A DNA stretch of 6,306 nt from Zetaproteobacteria bacterium. Its GTDB lineage: Bacteria; Pseudomonadota; Zetaproteobacteria; Mariprofundales; Mariprofundaceae. This document shows, in pieces, positions 1 to 6,047 of this stretch. The stretch is from the NCBI GenBank assembly GCA_021545625.1, contig JAJRVH010000071.1:1-6306 (forward strand), in the 5' to 3' direction. The translations under genes and the position numbers were made by a program. Below the pieces are notes generated by a model that was given only the letters and a program-made list of their open reading frames with translations, was not told where the DNA came from and searched no databases. How positions within the stretch are numbered: the stretch's first letter is position 1; each line of letters opens with the position of its first letter.

Positions 1-432
1 CGAGACCTCGAAGAATTTCACGATCAGGATCATGATGATTACCTTACCGACGCGCCCCTTGAGTGAATCGAGGTTCTTGATGCGCAGGAAGTGGGCCTCG
101 GCTTCGCTTCCCGAAGAGACATCCATGCGCGAGATATAGAGCTCGTAAATGCCGTAGGCGAAGATCAGCAGCACGATGGCCAGCAAAAAGCCGTCGATGA
201 TCTCAACGACATGGCTGATCGCGTCGGCGCGGACGATGGCGCGGGCATGGATATCCGAAAGCTCGATATAGCCGGCATAGTCGGCGACGACATAGAAGGT
301 ATCGACCGCCGCGACATAGAACATGATCAGGGCCGTCAGCGTACTGGCCAGAACGCCGACAATGACCGCCCAGCGGAACTGCCATAGCGATTTTTCAAAG
401 GCATGCTCAAGCCAGTGTTGTCCGGAACCCAT
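1..432 (-). CDS. UPF0114 (YqhA-like) inner-membrane protein, 3' end cut by window edge
   Basis: The first 144 codons are visible from an ATG at 432-430; the stop lies beyond the left edge. The start is preceded by a purine-rich GGGGGGAAG six bases upstream, an acceptable Shine-Dalgarno site. The translation has a short amphipathic N-terminus, a membrane segment at about residues 21-43, a second at 77-98 (with IIDGFLLAIVLLIF), and the start of a third at about 128-141. The stretch around residues 122-130 (DSLKGRVGK) before the third helix matches the SLK-x-[KR]-V pattern of the UPF0114/YqhA family, and the IID...LL...YELYIS run matches the family's second helix. The function of UPF0114 proteins is not established; they are small polytopic inner-membrane proteins. 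The gene diverges from ssb. Family assignment is fairly sure; the biochemical role is unknown. Confidence 0.85.
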   Translation of the reverse strand, partial: MGSGQHWLEHAFEKSLWQFRWAVIVGVLASTLTALIMFYVAAVDTFYVVADYAGYIELSDIHARAIVRADAISHVVEIIDGFLLAIVLLIFAYGIYELYISRMDVSSGSEAEAHFLRIKNLDSLKGRVGKVIIMILIVKFFEVS

Positions 433-460
433 GAATGTCTTCCCCCCTGTGACATGCAAA

Positions 461-496
461 GCCGGTATATATCGGCACGCATATGGCGAACTTGAA
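461..496 (-). promoter_or_regulatory. Candidate promoter and palindrome upstream of the UPF0114 gene
   Basis: On the minus strand TTCAAG (496-491) is followed after 19 bases by TATATA (471-466), a weak sigma70-like pair. The -10 element lies inside a 16-base near-perfect inverted repeat, GCCGGTATATATCGGC (461-476), with one G/T mismatch. The repeat could be an operator covering the -10, or chance. Spacing is longer than optimal, so the promoter call is tentative. Confidence 0.25.
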
Positions 497-579
497 TGTG
501 TCGTCATGCGACCAGGATCAACGAGCAAACCGGATGCCATTTGTCGGGGCGCGGCCACGCGCACATCGCCGACCGGTGA

Positions 580-608
580 TTGTCATTTTCATCCCCCCCC
601 TCTAGGCT
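580..608 (+). promoter_or_regulatory. Candidate ssb promoter
   Basis: TTGTCA (580-585) is separated by 17 bases from TAGGCT (603-608), about 30 bases before the ssb start codon. The -35 fits well and the -10 poorly (3 of 6). The spacer holds an uninterrupted run of eight C residues (593-600). No recognisable LexA box of the CTGT-N8-ACAG type or alphaproteobacterial GTTC-N7-GTTC type was seen between 433 and 637, so SOS control is not supported. Confidence 0.3.
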
Positions 609-637
609 GGCACCGATTCAAGTTCTGGGAGTCTGGC

Positions 638-1099
638 ATGTTGAACAAGGCTATTTTGATTGGAAATCTGGGCGCCGATCCGGAGACGCGCTTTACGCAG
701 GACGGTACCTGCGTCTGCAACCTGAGGCTGGCAACGACGGAGAAGTTCAAGAACCGCGCCGGCGAGCAGGTGGAGAAGACGGAATGGCACCGGGTGGTGC
801 TGTGGGGGCGGCTTGGCGAGATTGCCAACCAGTATCTGAAAAAAGGTTCCCGCGTTTATATCGAGGGCAAGATCGAAACCCGCAAATGGCAGGACCGCGA
901 CGGTAATGACCGTTATACGACGGAAATCCGTGCAACCGAGATGAAGATGCTGGGTGGTCAGGGCGGTGGCTCCGGCGGCGGCAACAGTTTCCCGACTCAG
1001 GGCGGTGCGCCGCAGAACACGCCGCAGAAGAGCAGCGACCCGTTTGCCGAATCCCCCGATTTCGGCGACGTGCCCGCCGACGACGATATTCCGTTCTAG
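638..1099 (+). CDS. ssb: Single-stranded DNA-binding protein SSB
   Basis: A 153-residue SSB that coats single-stranded DNA during replication, recombination and repair and recruits partner proteins through its C-terminal tip. The ATG at 638 is chosen because GGGAG lies at 627-631, six bases upstream, and because the protein then begins MLNKAILIGNLGADPE, as SSBs do; the reading frame stays open further upstream but that part is not SSB-like. The OB fold spans residues 1-105, with TEWHRVVLWG at 48-57, YIEGK at 74-78 and RKWQDRDG at 82-89. Aromatic residues equivalent to the E. coli DNA-stacking set are F37, W50, W56 (Phe in E. coli) and W84. A Gly-rich linker begins at about 106, and the acidic tail ends DDDIPF, the canonical partner-binding tip. 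Cys25 and Cys27 replace the usual alanines in the GTAVAN segment. Length is slightly shorter than E. coli SSB (178). Monocistronic by context. Confidence 0.97.
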   Translation: MLNKAILIGNLGADPETRFTQDGTCVCNLRLATTEKFKNRAGEQVEKTEWHRVVLWGRLGEIANQYLKKGSRVYIEGKIETRKWQDRDGNDRYTTEIRATEMKMLGGQGGGSGGGNSFPTQGGAPQNTPQKSSDPFAESPDFGDVPADDDIPF

Positions 1100-1124
1100 G
1101 CGGTTTCCGAATCTTTCTTGTGAT

Positions 1125-1150
1125 GAAAGCCCGGCGAATGCCGGGCTTTC
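1125..1150. terminator. Bidirectional rho-independent terminator between ssb and darP
   Basis: GAAAGCCCGGC (1125-1135) and GCCGGGCTTTC (1140-1150) are perfect 11-bp complements around a GAAT loop. It sits 25 bases after the ssb stop and 21 bases after the darP stop on the other strand. The A/T ends of the stem supply a short U run in either direction (CTTTC then CTGTT on plus; CTTTC then ATCAC on minus). The external U tracts are weak, but symmetry and position between convergent genes support shared use. Confidence 0.8.
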
Positions 1151-1171
1151 CTGTTGATGGAAGATGGCGCT

Positions 1172-1696
1172 TCAGGCGTCCTGATTCAGCAGATCGCGGA
1201 GCAGCCTGAACAGGGCCCGGGCCGATTTTGGCGACTTGCCCGCCTGTGCTTCCCTGGCGGCATTGCGCACCAGTTGCCGGATCTGGCCGGCATCGGCGGA
1301 AGGGTGATCGTGCATGAATTCGGTCAGTGCATCCGGACCTTCGGCAAGCAGCCGGTCGCGCCACCGTTCGACCAGATGGAAGCTGGCATCGAGCGCTTCT
1401 TTCCTGGCATCCAGTTCGGCCACCGTGCTCAGGATCGATTCGGTCGGCCGTTGACGCATCAGCTTGGTGATCAGTTTCAGCTGGCGTTTCAGGGCGCCGT
1501 GCTTCATGCCGCGCGCGGCGACGATTTCACGTTCGAGATCGCCGGGCATCTGCATGCGGCGCAACTGGGCATCGTCGAGCGCGATCAGTTTTCTGACCAG
1601 TCCGTGCAGGGCCTGGATCTCGCGCTTCTGCTGGCTTTTGTTCGGCCGCTCGACGCGGCCCTCGTCCATGTCACTGGTGTCGATCAGTCTAGACAT
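1172..1696 (-). CDS. darP: Ribosome maturation protein DarP (YjgA, DUF615)
   Basis: A 174-residue, highly charged, helical protein of the DUF615 family. E. coli DarP (YjgA, 183 residues) binds late 50S precursors and aids peptidyl-transferase-centre maturation. Matching features are the KSQQKREIQALHGL segment near residue 20, the GALKRQLKLITKLMRQR core around 66-82 (E. coli has GRRRQLQLIGKMLRQR), ERWRDRLLAEG near 110 and the C-terminal KSPKSARALFRLLRDL (E. coli PPKSFRQIFQYLREL). No membrane segment or signal peptide is present, consistent with a cytoplasmic ribosome-associated protein. The ATG at 1696-1694 overlaps the last codons and stop of prfC by 8 bases (ATGTCTAG), and no strong Shine-Dalgarno site precedes it, so translation is probably coupled to prfC. 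The gene ends 21 bases before the shared terminator. Confidence 0.93.
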   Translation of the reverse strand: MSRLIDTSDMDEGRVERPNKSQQKREIQALHGLVRKLIALDDAQLRRMQMPGDLEREIVAARGMKHGALKRQLKLITKLMRQRPTESILSTVAELDARKEALDASFHLVERWRDRLLAEGPDALTEFMHDHPSADAGQIRQLVRNAAREAQAGKSPKSARALFRLLRDLLNQDA

Positions 1697-3281
1697 GTTC
1701 GCGGGTCTTGTGGAAACGGATATCCGGCCACTGTTCGATGGTGTAGTTCAGCTTCCATTCACTCGGTGCCAGATAGGTCAGAAAACCGTCGCCATCCTCG
1801 GCCAGACTGGCCTCGAACAGGCGCCTGAATTCGGCCAGCTTCTTTTCATCTTCGGAGCTGACCCAGCGGGCGACCTGGAAATCGGTGGCGACATAATCGG
1901 CATCGACCTTGTATTCGGTTTTCAGCCGTTCGACCGTGACATCGAACTGCAACACGCCGACGGCTCCGAGGATGTAGTCGCCGCCCAGCAGCGTCTTGAA
2001 TACCTGCACGGCTCCTTCCTCGGAAAGCTGCACGAGCCCCTTGTGCAGCTGCTTGCGCTTCATCGGGTCCTTCAGGCGCACGCGGCGGAAATGTTCGGGC
2101 GCGAAATTCGGAATGCCGGTGAATTTCAGCATCTCCCTGCTTGTGAAGGTATCGCCGATCTTGATCGTGCCGTGGTTATGGATGCCGATGATGTCGCCCG
2201 GATATGCCTCCTCGACATGCGAGCGGTCCTGGGCCATGAAGATCGTTGCGTTGGCCAGCTTGATATCCTTGCCGATGCGGTGGTGGCGCACGCTCATGCC
2301 CTTGCTGAAGCGTCCCGAGCAGATGCGGAAAAAGGCGATGCGATCGCGGTGCGCCGGGTCCATGTTCGCCTGAATCTTGAAGGCAAAGGCCGAAAACTCC
2401 TTTTCCTCCGGTCTGACCGTGCGTTCGACCGCCTCGCGCGGACCCGGCGGCGGGGCAAGTTCGACGAATGCATCGAGCAGCTCGCGTACGCCGAAATTGT
2501 TGATGGCGCTGCCGAAGAAGACCGGCGTCTGGGCACCATTCAGGAAATGCTTCAGATCGAACGGATCGGCGGCGCCTTCGAGTAGCTCGACTTCCTCGCG
2601 CAGTTCGTCGGCCTGGGCTCCGAGCAGCTCGTCCAGGCGTTCATCATTCAGATCGTCGATGCGGATGCTTTCGAAATCGGCCGTATCCATGCCGGCGGAA
2701 AACAGGTTCAGCTCCTTCTTGTAGAGGTTGTACACGCCCCTGAATGCCTTGCCCATGCCGATCGGCCAGGACATCGGCGTGCATTCGATCTGCAGCTTGT
2801 CCTCGATCTCGGCCAGGATATCGAGCGGCGGCAGTCCTTCGCGGTCAAGCTTGTTGATGAAGGTGACGATGGGCGTATTGCGCATGCGGCAGACCGCCAT
2901 CAGTTTCTCGGTCTGGGCCTCAACACCGTTACCGGAGTCAATGACCATCATGGCCGAGTCGACGGCGGTCAGCACCCGGTAGGTGTCTTCGGAAAAGTCC
3001 TGATGGCCCGGCGTGTCGAGCAGGTTGATTTCGTAATCGGTGCCGTTGTGCGGATAGTTGAATTTCATCACCGACGACGCGACCGAGATGCCGCGCTCCT
3101 GTTCGATCTTCATCCAGTCGGAGGTTGCATGGCGGCTGGCCTTGCGGGCCTTGACCGCGCCGGCCATCTGGATGGCGCCGCCGAACAGCAGCAGCTTTTC
3201 GGTCAGTGTCGTTTTACCGGCATCCGGGTGGGAAATGATGCCGAAGGTTCGGCGCTTCTGGATTTCTTCGATCTGGCTCAT
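1689..3281 (-). CDS. prfC: Peptide chain release factor 3 (RF3)
   Basis: RF3 is a translational GTPase that removes RF1/RF2 from the ribosome after peptide release. From the ATG at 3281-3279 the protein is 530 residues (E. coli 529). Visible GTPase motifs: G1 HPDAGKTT at 18-25, RGIS at 63-66 (G2 region), G3 DTPGH at 89-93 with catalytic His93, and G4 NKLD at 143-146. Later segments match RF3 closely: FKIQANMDPAHRDRIAF, DRSHVEEAYPGDIIGIHNHG, KFTGIPNFAPEHFRRVRLKDP, GAVGVLQFDV and a C-terminus ending RFHKTREHV. Start choice: an in-frame TTG at 3308-3306 would add nine residues, but the ATG gives the family-typical N-terminus before KRRTF. Neither start has a strong Shine-Dalgarno site. It is the first gene of a two-gene unit with darP. 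Confidence 0.96.
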   Translation of the reverse strand: MSQIEEIQKRRTFGIISHPDAGKTTLTEKLLLFGGAIQMAGAVKARKASRHATSDWMKIEQERGISVASSVMKFNYPHNGTDYEINLLDTPGHQDFSEDTYRVLTAVDSAMMVIDSGNGVEAQTEKLMAVCRMRNTPIVTFINKLDREGLPPLDILAEIEDKLQIECTPMSWPIGMGKAFRGVYNLYKKELNLFSAGMDTADFESIRIDDLNDERLDELLGAQADELREEVELLEGAADPFDLKHFLNGAQTPVFFGSAINNFGVRELLDAFVELAPPPGPREAVERTVRPEEKEFSAFAFKIQANMDPAHRDRIAFFRICSGRFSKGMSVRHHRIGKDIKLANATIFMAQDRSHVEEAYPGDIIGIHNHGTIKIGDTFTSREMLKFTGIPNFAPEHFRRVRLKDPMKRKQLHKGLVQLSEEGAVQVFKTLLGGDYILGAVGVLQFDVTVERLKTEYKVDADYVATDFQVARWVSSEDEKKLAEFRRLFEASLAEDGDGFLTYLAPSEWKLNYTIEQWPDIRFHKTREHV

Positions 3282-3335
3282 GATGGGAAAGGTTTGACTC
3301 CGCTGCAAACTGGTCCGCCGCGCGACGGATGCCGC

Positions 3336-3364
3336 AGTATAGCGAAATATGGCGCGATTGTGGA
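3336..3364 (-). promoter_or_regulatory. prfC: Probable sigma70-type promoter of prfC-darP
   Basis: On the minus strand TCCACA (3364-3359, 4 of 6 to TTGACA) is followed after exactly 17 bases by TATACT (3341-3336, 5 of 6 to TATAAT). Transcription would begin near 3329, giving a leader of about 48 bases to the preferred ATG, or about 20 to the upstream TTG. No terminator hairpin is visible between the kinase stop (3383) and this site, so read-through from the kinase gene is also possible. Confidence 0.6.
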
Positions 3365-3382
3365 TGTCTTTCTGTACCGTCC

Positions 3383-5452
3383 TTATTCCCCGGGCTCGAT
3401 TTTCCGGCGCATTTGCAGGGCCTTCAGGTGGGACAGCAACTGCCCGTAGGAAAGCGGCTTGCCCAATAGCTGGATGTTTTCCTGAGCTATATTGGCCAGC
3501 GCCTGATCCTCGCCAAAGGCGGTAATGATCGTGATCGGGATATCGGCATCGGCATGGCGGATTTCCCGGGCCATCTGCATACCGTCCATGCTGGGCATCA
3601 TGTAATCGCTGAGCACCATATCGATATCATGGGTATTGCGGTAACAATCGAGAGCTTCCTGTCCGTCCGTTGCGGTGATGACACGTTGTCCCATGCTGAC
3701 CAGAAATGCCTTGTGGATGCGCATGACCTCGGGCTGATCCTCAACCAGCAGAACGGTCCACGGGACCAGCTGCGGCAGGCTGTCCATGCTCAGTTCGGCC
3801 CGGTCGGCATGGCCGTCGTGCGCCTCCTGCATATCGGTGGCATCGGCACCGGGCAGGCAGATACAGATTCTGGTTCCCTTGCCGGGAGTCGATTCAACCT
3901 CGATGCTGCCTTTATGCCAGCGGATGATGCGCTGCACCATGGCCAGCCCCAGGCCGGAGCCTCCGCTTTGCTTGCGGGTGCTCCAGAACGGTTTGAAGAT
4001 ATGCTGAAGGTTTTCCTCCTCGATGCCGCAGCCATTGTCCTGCACGCTGAGCAGGACGCCGCTGCCGTCGCGATGACAGGCGGAGAGCCGGATATCGATC
4101 CGCCCCCGTTTGTTCGGCATGGCCTGGGCCGCGTTGCCGATCAGGTTCAGCAATACCTGCTCGAGCTGGGCGGTATTGGCCCGCACATGCGGCAGGCCGG
4201 CTTCCACTTCCGCTTTCAGCTCGATATCGGGAGGCAACTGGACGCGCGCGATCTGCAGCATATTGGTGATGGCTTCGGAGATGTCCATGACCCTGTAGTC
4301 GGAACCTTCGCGGCGACCGAGTTCGAGCAACTGGTCGATCATTCGGGAGCCGCGTTCGCCGGCTTCGATGATATGCCGGGCATCCGCCTTGAGCTGCCTG
4401 TCATCATGTTCCAGTTCGATCAGTTCGGCCTGGCCGATCATGCCCGAAAGGATATTGCGGAAGTCGTGCGCGATGCCGGCCGCCAGGGCGGCGGTGTAAG
4501 CCAGCTTCTGCGCCTCGGCAAGTTCGTATTGCAGGCGTTCACTTTCGCTGATATCGGTCATATAGCACAGGCCGAGGTGACGGTCGCCGTGTCGGGTGGA
4601 GGAAATCTCGCATTTCACCTGGATCGGTTGTCCCAGCACGCCGGGAAGGCGTACGTAGCATGTGCGGGTTCTGTTGCTTTCCCGATCCAGAATGGCGTTC
4701 AGAAACGCTTCCCGGTCTTCAAGGATGACAAGGCTGTCGACGGGCTTGCCGCTCAGGGATTCCGGCGGCACGGATATCAGGCTGGCCATGGCCGGGTTGG
4801 CGGACAGGATCGGGAGACCGGGACTTTCGGAATCGAAGGTGAAGGCCGGATGGGGGTTTTCGGCCAGCAGACGGGCAACCGAGGTTTCCGCCTGCATCTT
4901 TGCCTGAAGCGTTGCCTCGATTCTGCTGATGATGTTGTAGGCATAACCGGAGATGTAGAACACACCGAGCAGTTCGGCGGCAAGCCCCAGCCAGTCCATT
5001 TCGAGATGGAGATGAAACACGGTCAGCAGGCTGATGGCGATCATCGACAGCAGGCCGAGGAACTGGCAATAGCGCAGCATGCGGCTTCCATAGCGGAAGC
5101 CGTTGCCGATGATCGGACTCATCAGCAGAAAGTAGGTGACGCTCATATGGCCGCCGTCCGCCCACATGGCCAGCGTGATCAGATAACAGTCGATCAGCGG
5201 GATGAGCATCAGTCGCAGCGATGAATACGGCTGCCGGCGGATCCAGTACAGGCAATATAGATTGATCAGCAGATAGGCTGGAATGGAAACGGCGAGAATA
5301 CCGATGATGCGCTCGAAATAGGGGCCGTGAAAAGCGATATAAAGCGTGAAGATGATGCCGAGCGCAAAACGGATCCAGGCCTGCTGGGACTGGGAGGCGA
5401 TAAAGGCTTCCCTTTCGGGCAAAAGTTCGGGATCGACGAATTTTTCCAGCAT
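3383..5452 (-). CDS. RpfC-like membrane hybrid sensor histidine kinase (PAS, HisKA, HATPase_c, receiver)
   Basis: A 689-residue hybrid kinase. Six hydrophobic segments lie at about 26-42, 49-70, 81-97, 103-119, 131-146 and 154-174; IGNGFRYG at 115-122 closely resembles the sensor of Xanthomonas RpfC. A PAS-like domain (about 191-300) ends with the PAC-type MTDISESERLQ. HisKA has AGIAHDFRNILSG with phosphorylatable His329. The ATPase shows the N box (NLIGNAAQAM, Asn440), G1 DNGCGI (472-477), the F box around 485-490 and G2 GGSGLGLAM (497-505). The receiver (about 566-680) has Glu571/Asp572, phospho-acceptor Asp616 in LSDYMMP, Thr644 and Lys665. No HPt follows, so phosphate would pass to a separate partner or the receiver tunes the kinase. 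Start choice: the ATG at 5452 has GGAGG 13 bases upstream (5466-5470), somewhat far; an in-frame ATG at 5512 (709 residues) has none. The reading frame is open to 5722 but that part antisense-overlaps the next gene. Signal unknown. Confidence 0.9.
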   Translation of the reverse strand: MLEKFVDPELLPEREAFIASQSQQAWIRFALGIIFTLYIAFHGPYFERIIGILAVSIPAYLLINLYCLYWIRRQPYSSLRLMLIPLIDCYLITLAMWADGGHMSVTYFLLMSPIIGNGFRYGSRMLRYCQFLGLLSMIAISLLTVFHLHLEMDWLGLAAELLGVFYISGYAYNIISRIEATLQAKMQAETSVARLLAENPHPAFTFDSESPGLPILSANPAMASLISVPPESLSGKPVDSLVILEDREAFLNAILDRESNRTRTCYVRLPGVLGQPIQVKCEISSTRHGDRHLGLCYMTDISESERLQYELAEAQKLAYTAALAAGIAHDFRNILSGMIGQAELIELEHDDRQLKADARHIIEAGERGSRMIDQLLELGRREGSDYRVMDISEAITNMLQIARVQLPPDIELKAEVEAGLPHVRANTAQLEQVLLNLIGNAAQAMPNKRGRIDIRLSACHRDGSGVLLSVQDNGCGIEEENLQHIFKPFWSTRKQSGGSGLGLAMVQRIIRWHKGSIEVESTPGKGTRICICLPGADATDMQEAHDGHADRAELSMDSLPQLVPWTVLLVEDQPEVMRIHKAFLVSMGQRVITATDGQEALDCYRNTHDIDMVLSDYMMPSMDGMQMAREIRHADADIPITIITAFGEDQALANIAQENIQLLGKPLSYGQLLSHLKALQMRRKIEPGE

Positions 5453-5464
5453 CAGAAGAGAACA

Positions 5465-5494
5465 GCCTCCGTATATGCCTTCCGTGCGGAGGGC
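5465..5494 (-). promoter_or_regulatory. Kinase leader with a possible Shine-Dalgarno-sequestering pairing
   Basis: If translation starts at 5452, the minus-strand leader has CCTCCG (5492-5487) that can pair over six bases with CGGAGG (5471-5466), the only plausible ribosome-binding site for the kinase. A competing local hairpin (5494-5477) with an A/C mismatch uses the same CCTCCG. This suggests control of ribosome access. Short GC-rich pairings occur by chance, so confidence is low. Confidence 0.25.
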
Positions 5495-5504
5495 CTGTTT
5501 TATT
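5477..5504 (+). terminator. Possible plus-strand rho-independent terminator
   Basis: On the plus strand GCCTTCC (5477-5483) pairs with GGAGGGC (5488-5494) through seven pairs including one G-U, around a GTGC loop, and CTGTTTTATT follows. No plus-strand gene precedes it, so if real it would stop antisense transcription coming through the kinase gene before it reaches the operon at 5576. Confidence 0.35.
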
Positions 5505-5524
5505 GTCACCATAGCTGATGACTG

Positions 5525-5538
5525 GCTGGCTAGCCAGC
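5525..5538. repeat. Perfect 14-bp palindrome in the divergent spacer
   Basis: GCTGGCTAGCCAGC is a perfect inverted repeat with no spacer, located between the kinase gene and the divergent exported-protein gene, 38 bases before the latter's start codon. Perfect two-fold symmetry in a divergent spacer suits a dimeric repressor or activator site; no binding protein can be named from the sequence. Confidence 0.5.
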
Positions 5539-5549
5539 GTTTGTAAGCC

Positions 5550-5563
5550 CTGCGGGCCCGTAG
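5550..5563. repeat. Near-perfect 14-bp palindrome in the divergent spacer
   Basis: CTGCGGGCCCGTAG is self-complementary except for one G/T pair. Its centre lies 25 bp from the centre of the palindrome at 5525-5538, and it ends 12 bases before the start codon at 5576. In the mRNA it could also form a short hairpin just before the start. Its sequence differs from the first palindrome, so the two need not bind the same protein. Confidence 0.35.
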
Positions 5564-5575
5564 CGACCACAAGGC

Positions 5576-6019
5576 ATGCAGTATGCGAAGTTGATTTTTC
5601 TGTTGTTGTCCCTGTTCCCGTGGCTTGCGGGGAGTGCCCTCGCCGCCGAGCTGATACGTCTGACGCAGACTTCCTGCCAGTTTGTCGAGGCCGAGGGTGT
5701 CGATCACCATTTTGTTGCGCACAGTCCGGAAGAGTGCCGAAGCCTCAACCGCACAACAGCGGCGCGGTTGACGGGGGTGATGCCCCTGCGTCTGAAATCG
5801 GGCGATTATGTGTTCCGGATTTATAATCGCGATGTACCCTACGAACTGGGGTTCTGGCTGCGCGGAGCCGGTCTGAAAAGGCTGACATTGCCGTCCGTGT
5901 CCGGTGGCGGCATTGTGACAGGGACCTTTCGTGACTATGCCATCCGACTGGATGCCGGAGAGTATCTCTATTCGTGTCCGTTGAATCCGACGCCTGATTA
6001 CAGGCTCGTGGTCGAATGA
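5576..6019 (+). CDS. Exported cupredoxin-like protein lacking the usual copper histidines
   Basis: A 147-residue protein, not recognised as a named gene. Residues 1-23 form a clear Sec signal peptide (Lys5, a Leu-rich core, then GSALA before AE), so the mature part is periplasmic. The mature half resembles the cupredoxin_1 pattern: GDYVFRIYNRDVPYEL at 76-91 aligns with the N-x-D-x-x-P-H strand, and DAGEYLYSCPLNPTPDYRLVV at the C-terminus aligns with the PGEY-x-F-x-C-x-x-H closing loop. Cys134 is kept, but the two histidine positions read Tyr89 and Asn137, so a normal type 1 copper site is unlikely. Cys34 and Cys54 could form a disulfide. The ATG at 5576 is the first possible start after an in-frame TAG at 5561; AAGG lies only one base upstream, so the ribosome-binding site is poor. 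It probably shares an operon with the TVP38 gene 28 bases downstream. Fold assignment is by motif reading only; function unknown. Confidence 0.85.
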   Translation: MQYAKLIFLLLSLFPWLAGSALAAELIRLTQTSCQFVEAEGVDHHFVAHSPEECRSLNRTTAARLTGVMPLRLKSGDYVFRIYNRDVPYELGFWLRGAGLKRLTLPSVSGGGIVTGTFRDYAIRLDAGEYLYSCPLNPTPDYRLVVE

Positions 6020-6047
6020 GAGAAGGCAGCATGAAAAAGGAGCACGT

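Noticed and set aside
323..637. Upstream extension of the ssb reading frame
   Set aside because: The SSB family start MLNKAILIGN at 638 has its own ribosome-binding site; the upstream part overlaps the divergent UPF0114 gene and is not SSB-like.
747..1364. 205-codon minus-strand open frame across ssb and the terminator
   Set aside because: Arg/Pro-rich shadow translation that crosses the ssb-darP terminator and overlaps both genes.
1464..2585. 373-codon plus-strand open frame opposite darP and prfC
   Set aside because: It lies antisense to two clearly conserved genes, and its translation shows no family motif.
3554..5224. 556-codon plus-strand open frame opposite the kinase
   Set aside because: It is fully antisense to a kinase gene with intact catalytic motifs, has a His/Gln/Gly/Asp-rich low-information translation with no recognisable domain, and is explained by GC-rich codon composition.
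5453..5722. N-terminal extension of the kinase to an ATG at 5722
   Set aside because: The extra residues are Gln/Arg-rich, unlike a sensor N-terminus, and would run antisense through the signal peptide of the divergent exported protein; the ATG at 5452 (or 5512) is more plausible.
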